From: CALJFL01 sp964590005
Lineage (GTDB): Bacteria; Pseudomonadota; Gammaproteobacteria; Pseudomonadales; Halieaceae
Assembly (NCBI GenBank): GCA_964590005.1
Contig: CAZPVJ010000005.1
Location: forward strand, 1-7,780
DNA: 7,780 bases
Direction of reading: 5' to 3'
Shown here: in pieces, positions 5,768 through 7,780 of the stretch
Layout of the letters: each line of letters begins with the position of its first letter
How positions within the stretch are numbered: the stretch's first letter is position 1
Notes under the pieces: model-generated
Seen by the model: the letters and a program-made list of their open reading frames with translations, nothing else
The model's database searches: none
Told to the model about the DNA's origin: nothing
Translations under genes and position numbers: made by a program

Positions 5768-6497
5768 GTGTGAACTTCTCCTTCAACTGCCAGGGATATT
5801 GCTCCCGGATCTCTGCCTTGCGCGGCGAGGTGGCACTGGCGTTGACATTGATGAATTGGGGTTCAAACCCCTCCGGCAACACCAGCACGCCTTCAATCGA
5901 CTGGAAATAGCGAAACCGGAGCGGCAGCACCGATTTTTCTACGTCATCTGACAGATCGGCCAGCGAATAGGTTACCTGCTCACCCTCGCGCAGTCCAAGC
6001 ACCTCCAGGTACAGGCTGCCGCGCAGCGTTTCGTGCTTGCGCGCCTCCTGTTGTGCCACTACCCGGAAGGCGTAGCGCGAGTCACCATCAATGGCCACCA
6101 GTTCCGGGGTCCGCAAGCTCAAGCCCTGGGCGAGCTCACCCGGTGCCATGAGTCCGCGATAAAACTGCAGACCCTCCTCCAGGTCGGTAATCTCGGCTTG
6201 CTGTGCTGCCAGGTCGCTGCGCAGCAATTCCAGGGCCGCGCGGTCAACCGTATTGCGTGACTCCAGGCGGGCAAGCTCAGCCTGCAGGGACTGCTCACGT
6301 GCCAGCGCCTCCGGCTGCTCGGCCCGCAACTGCTGGTACTCACCGGGGTCTATCCCCATACCGCTATAGGCAGCGAGTTGACCGAGGTAAAAGCCAATCG
6401 CCAGGATCACTGCGGCCAGCAAGGCCACAACAATCACCTGCAGTCTGCGCCGAGCAGCCAGGCGCTTCAGACTGGAACGGTAGCGACGGCGTGTCAT
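5754..6497 (-). CDS. DUF6776-like bitopic membrane protein with coiled coil
   Basis: A 247-residue protein. It has a strongly basic N-terminus (MTRRRYRSSLKRLAARRR), one transmembrane segment (about 20-40, VIVVALLAAVILAIGFYLG), and a long heptad-rich helix with many L/E/A/Q (about 52-115), predicted coiled coil. A C-terminal, probably beta-rich domain follows (about 125-247). The positive-inside rule puts the N-terminus in the cytoplasm and the coiled coil plus C-terminal domain in the periplasm. It resembles the uncharacterised gammaproteobacterial family I know as DUF6776, which sits between argC and a bactofilin gene in pseudomonads. ATG 6497 lies 7 nt after the argC stop and is preferred over an upstream TTG at 6530 that overlaps argC. 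The 3' end overlaps the bactofilin start by 14 bp. Function unknown; membrane partner of the bactofilin is an inference. Confidence 0.8.
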   Translation of the reverse strand: MTRRRYRSSLKRLAARRRLQVIVVALLAAVILAIGFYLGQLAAYSGMGIDPGEYQQLRAEQPEALAREQSLQAELARLESRNTVDRAALELLRSDLAAQQAEITDLEEGLQFYRGLMAPGELAQGLSLRTPELVAIDGDSRYAFRVVAQQEARKHETLRGSLYLEVLGLREGEQVTYSLADLSDDVEKSVLPLRFRYFQSIEGVLVLPEGFEPQFINVNASATSPRKAEIREQYPWQLKEKFTHVGK

Positions 6498-6504
6498 CGA
6501 TGTA

Positions 6505-7536
6505 TCAGGGCAGCAGCCCCACCTGAGCAAGGCCCCTGTCTTCAGGCAACCCCAGCATGATGTTCATGGCCTGTATTGCCTGGCCGGACGCTCCTTTCAC
6601 CAGGTTATCTTCCACCACGGTCACCACCACTGTTTCGCGCTCTTGTGGCACCGTAACCGCCATGCGGCAGGTATTGGCGCCCCTGACAGTGCGCGTCTGC
6701 GGGAAGCTGCCCGCGGGCAACACGTCGACAAAGGGTTCATTCGCGTAGGTGTCCTCGAACAAACGCTGCAGATCTACAGAGGTATCTGTTAACCGGGCGA
6801 ACAAGGTCGCGTGAATTCCCCGGCTCATGGGGGCGAGATGTGGCACGAAAGTCACCCGAACTTCCCCGCCGGCGATATCGCCAAGGCCCTGTTCGATCTC
6901 TGGCAAGTGGCGATGCCCGGCGACGCCGTAGGCTTTGAAGCTGTCGCCGGCCTCGGTTAACAGGTTGTCTATCTTGGCTTGTCGGCCCGCGCCACTGACA
7001 CCGGAGGCAGCACTAACGATCAGGCTGTTGACGTCGACCAGGCTCGCTCGCAGGAGCGGCAGAAAGCCCAGCTGCACGGACGTGGGGTAACACCCTGGAC
7101 AGGCGACCAGGCGGGCATCGGCAATGGCGCTGCGGTTCACCTCGGGCAGCCCATACACCGCCTCGGCCAGGAGCTCGGGGCTCGCGTGGGGCTCGCCGTA
7201 CCAATGCGACCAGCGCTCGGCATCGCGCAACCGGTAGTCCGCGGAAAGATCGATAATACGCGCGCCGGCAGCCAACAGTTCAGGTACCAGGTTCATTGCG
7301 ACATTGTGTGGCGTGGCGAAAAAAACAATATCGCAGGCCGATAATTGCGCGACATCGGGCTCGGCAAATGCCAGTTCGTAGTGCCCGCGCAGATTGGGAA
7401 ACAAGTCATCGACCCGGCGTCCGCTTTCCGCGCGCGAGGTGATTGTGACAACCTCTGCATCGGGGTGCTGCGCCAGCAGGCGTAACAGTTCAACCCCGGT
7501 ATACCCGGTGCCACCGACGATGCCTACACTGATCAT
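6505..7536 (-). CDS. argC: N-acetyl-gamma-glutamyl-phosphate reductase
   Basis: Third step of arginine biosynthesis: NADPH-dependent reduction of N-acetyl-glutamyl-5-phosphate to the semialdehyde, in the cytoplasm. The 343 residues match the long-chain (type 1) ArgC size. Visible motifs: the nucleotide-binding GGTGYTGVELLRLL (8-21); FFATPHNVAM (72-81); DLSADYRLRD (96-105); VACPGCYPTSVQL (144-156) with the catalytic cysteine C149; SGVSGAGR (178-185); the GHRHLPEI region (207-214) carrying the conserved histidines; and FVPHLAPMSRGI (230-241). The ATG at 7536 has AGGAA 7 nt upstream. It is the first gene of a minus-strand group with the DUF6776-like and bactofilin genes. I found no convincing ArgR operator upstream. 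Confidence 0.97.
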   Translation of the reverse strand: MISVGIVGGTGYTGVELLRLLAQHPDAEVVTITSRAESGRRVDDLFPNLRGHYELAFAEPDVAQLSACDIVFFATPHNVAMNLVPELLAAGARIIDLSADYRLRDAERWSHWYGEPHASPELLAEAVYGLPEVNRSAIADARLVACPGCYPTSVQLGFLPLLRASLVDVNSLIVSAASGVSGAGRQAKIDNLLTEAGDSFKAYGVAGHRHLPEIEQGLGDIAGGEVRVTFVPHLAPMSRGIHATLFARLTDTSVDLQRLFEDTYANEPFVDVLPAGSFPQTRTVRGANTCRMAVTVPQERETVVVTVVEDNLVKGASGQAIQAMNIMLGLPEDRGLAQVGLLP

Positions 7537-7605
7537 GCCAAGATTCCTGCCTTGCGGTTATCCAGTTCTCCGCACACAGGCTGTCTACAACCGGCGCGGC
7601 CGCCT

Positions 7606-7632
7606 AGTATAAAAGCAATAAGGCAGCAGATA
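7606..7632 (-). promoter_or_regulatory. candidate argC promoter
   Basis: On the minus strand a good -10 hexamer, TATACT (7611-7606), lies about 70 bp ahead of the argC ATG in a locally A/T-rich stretch. At 16-bp spacing the -35 would be TTATCT, only a partial match. The opposite strand of the same intergenic region (TGGTAATAT around 7635-7643) offers an extended -10 for the divergent gene starting at 7673. Both assignments are tentative. Confidence 0.35.
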
Positions 7633-7672
7633 ACTGGTAATATTGGGATTTTGACGAGACGCGGAAACCCGT

Positions 7673-7780
7673 TTGCAAAACCTGCTCAGCAGATACAGAC
7701 GCTCACTGACCAACTACGAGTCGGCGCTTTCCTATGCGCTACTGGGCATCGTGGGGGGCATCGTGTCCGGGCTGGTGGTA
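7673..7780 (+). CDS. Partial membrane protein, probable ClC-type chloride channel N-terminus
   Basis: The last 108 bases form an open frame of 36 codons that runs off the right edge: a basic, polar start (LQNLLSRYRRSLTNYESALS) followed by a glycine-rich hydrophobic helix (YALLGIVGGIVSGLVV). This matches the look of the N-terminus and first helix of bacterial voltage-gated ClC-type chloride channels/transporters. The selectivity motifs that would prove it lie outside the window. The frame is closed by a TGA at 7652-7654 and holds no ATG or GTG ahead of the TTG at 7673, which has GGAA 6 nt upstream. TTG is therefore the likely start. It is transcribed divergently from argC. Confidence 0.5.
   Translation, partial: MQNLLSRYRRSLTNYESALSYALLGIVGGIVSGLVV

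Noticed and set aside
7537..7672. ArgR operator in the argC upstream region
   Set aside because: I looked for the TGAATAWWWATTCA-type palindrome and found no convincing match.
1..7780. CRISPR array, insertion sequence, attachment site, tRNA or transferred island
   Set aside because: No spaced direct repeats, transposase or integrase frames, terminal inverted repeats or tRNA-like sequence were found; gene content and order are conserved housekeeping.

Overview
This window looks like a chromosomal housekeeping segment from a gammaproteobacterium, probably a marine or oligotrophic lineage near the Pseudomonas/Cellvibrionales/Halieaceae groups. It is moderately GC-rich. The gene order argC – DUF6776-like protein – bactofilin – erpA, anmK – M23 peptidase, tyrS – (rRNA operon) matches the order I recall around the same genes in Pseudomonas. 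No mobile element, phage gene, CRISPR array or toxin/defence gene is visible.

Layout from left to right. Positions 1-450 hold no protein gene. Read on the minus strand they carry the control region of an rRNA operon: two sigma70-type promoters with GC-rich discriminators, an A/T-rich UP-like stretch, a boxA-like antitermination site and a structured leader. The 16S gene itself would start just beyond the left edge. A hairpin 5 nt past the tyrS stop separates tyrS (minus, 454-1749) from these promoters. A divergent intergenic region (1750-1903) then separates tyrS from a plus-strand pair: an M23 (MepM/YebA-like) murein endopeptidase (1904-3298) and anmK (3306-4430), 7 nt apart.

The anmK stop lies 2 nt from the stop of a convergent minus-strand series. 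In transcription order that series is argC (6505-7536), a bitopic coiled-coil DUF6776-like protein (5754-6497), a bactofilin (5330-5767), erpA (4891-5244) and a secreted DsrE-like protein (4433-4876). argC, the DUF6776-like gene and the bactofilin gene are tightly packed or overlapping and probably form one transcript. erpA has its own strong promoter, which carries an IscR type-1-like site. At the right edge (7673 onward) the first 36 codons of a membrane protein, probably a ClC-type chloride channel, run off the window.

Functionally the window combines translation (tyrS, rRNA), cell-wall remodelling and recycling (M23 peptidase, AnmK, possibly bactofilin), Fe-S cluster delivery (ErpA) and arginine biosynthesis (ArgC). 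I see no clear new multi-gene system. The most useful leads are the DUF6776-like/bactofilin coupled pair, the secreted DsrE-like protein behind erpA, the IscR-like erpA promoter, and the TyrRS HIGS signature.
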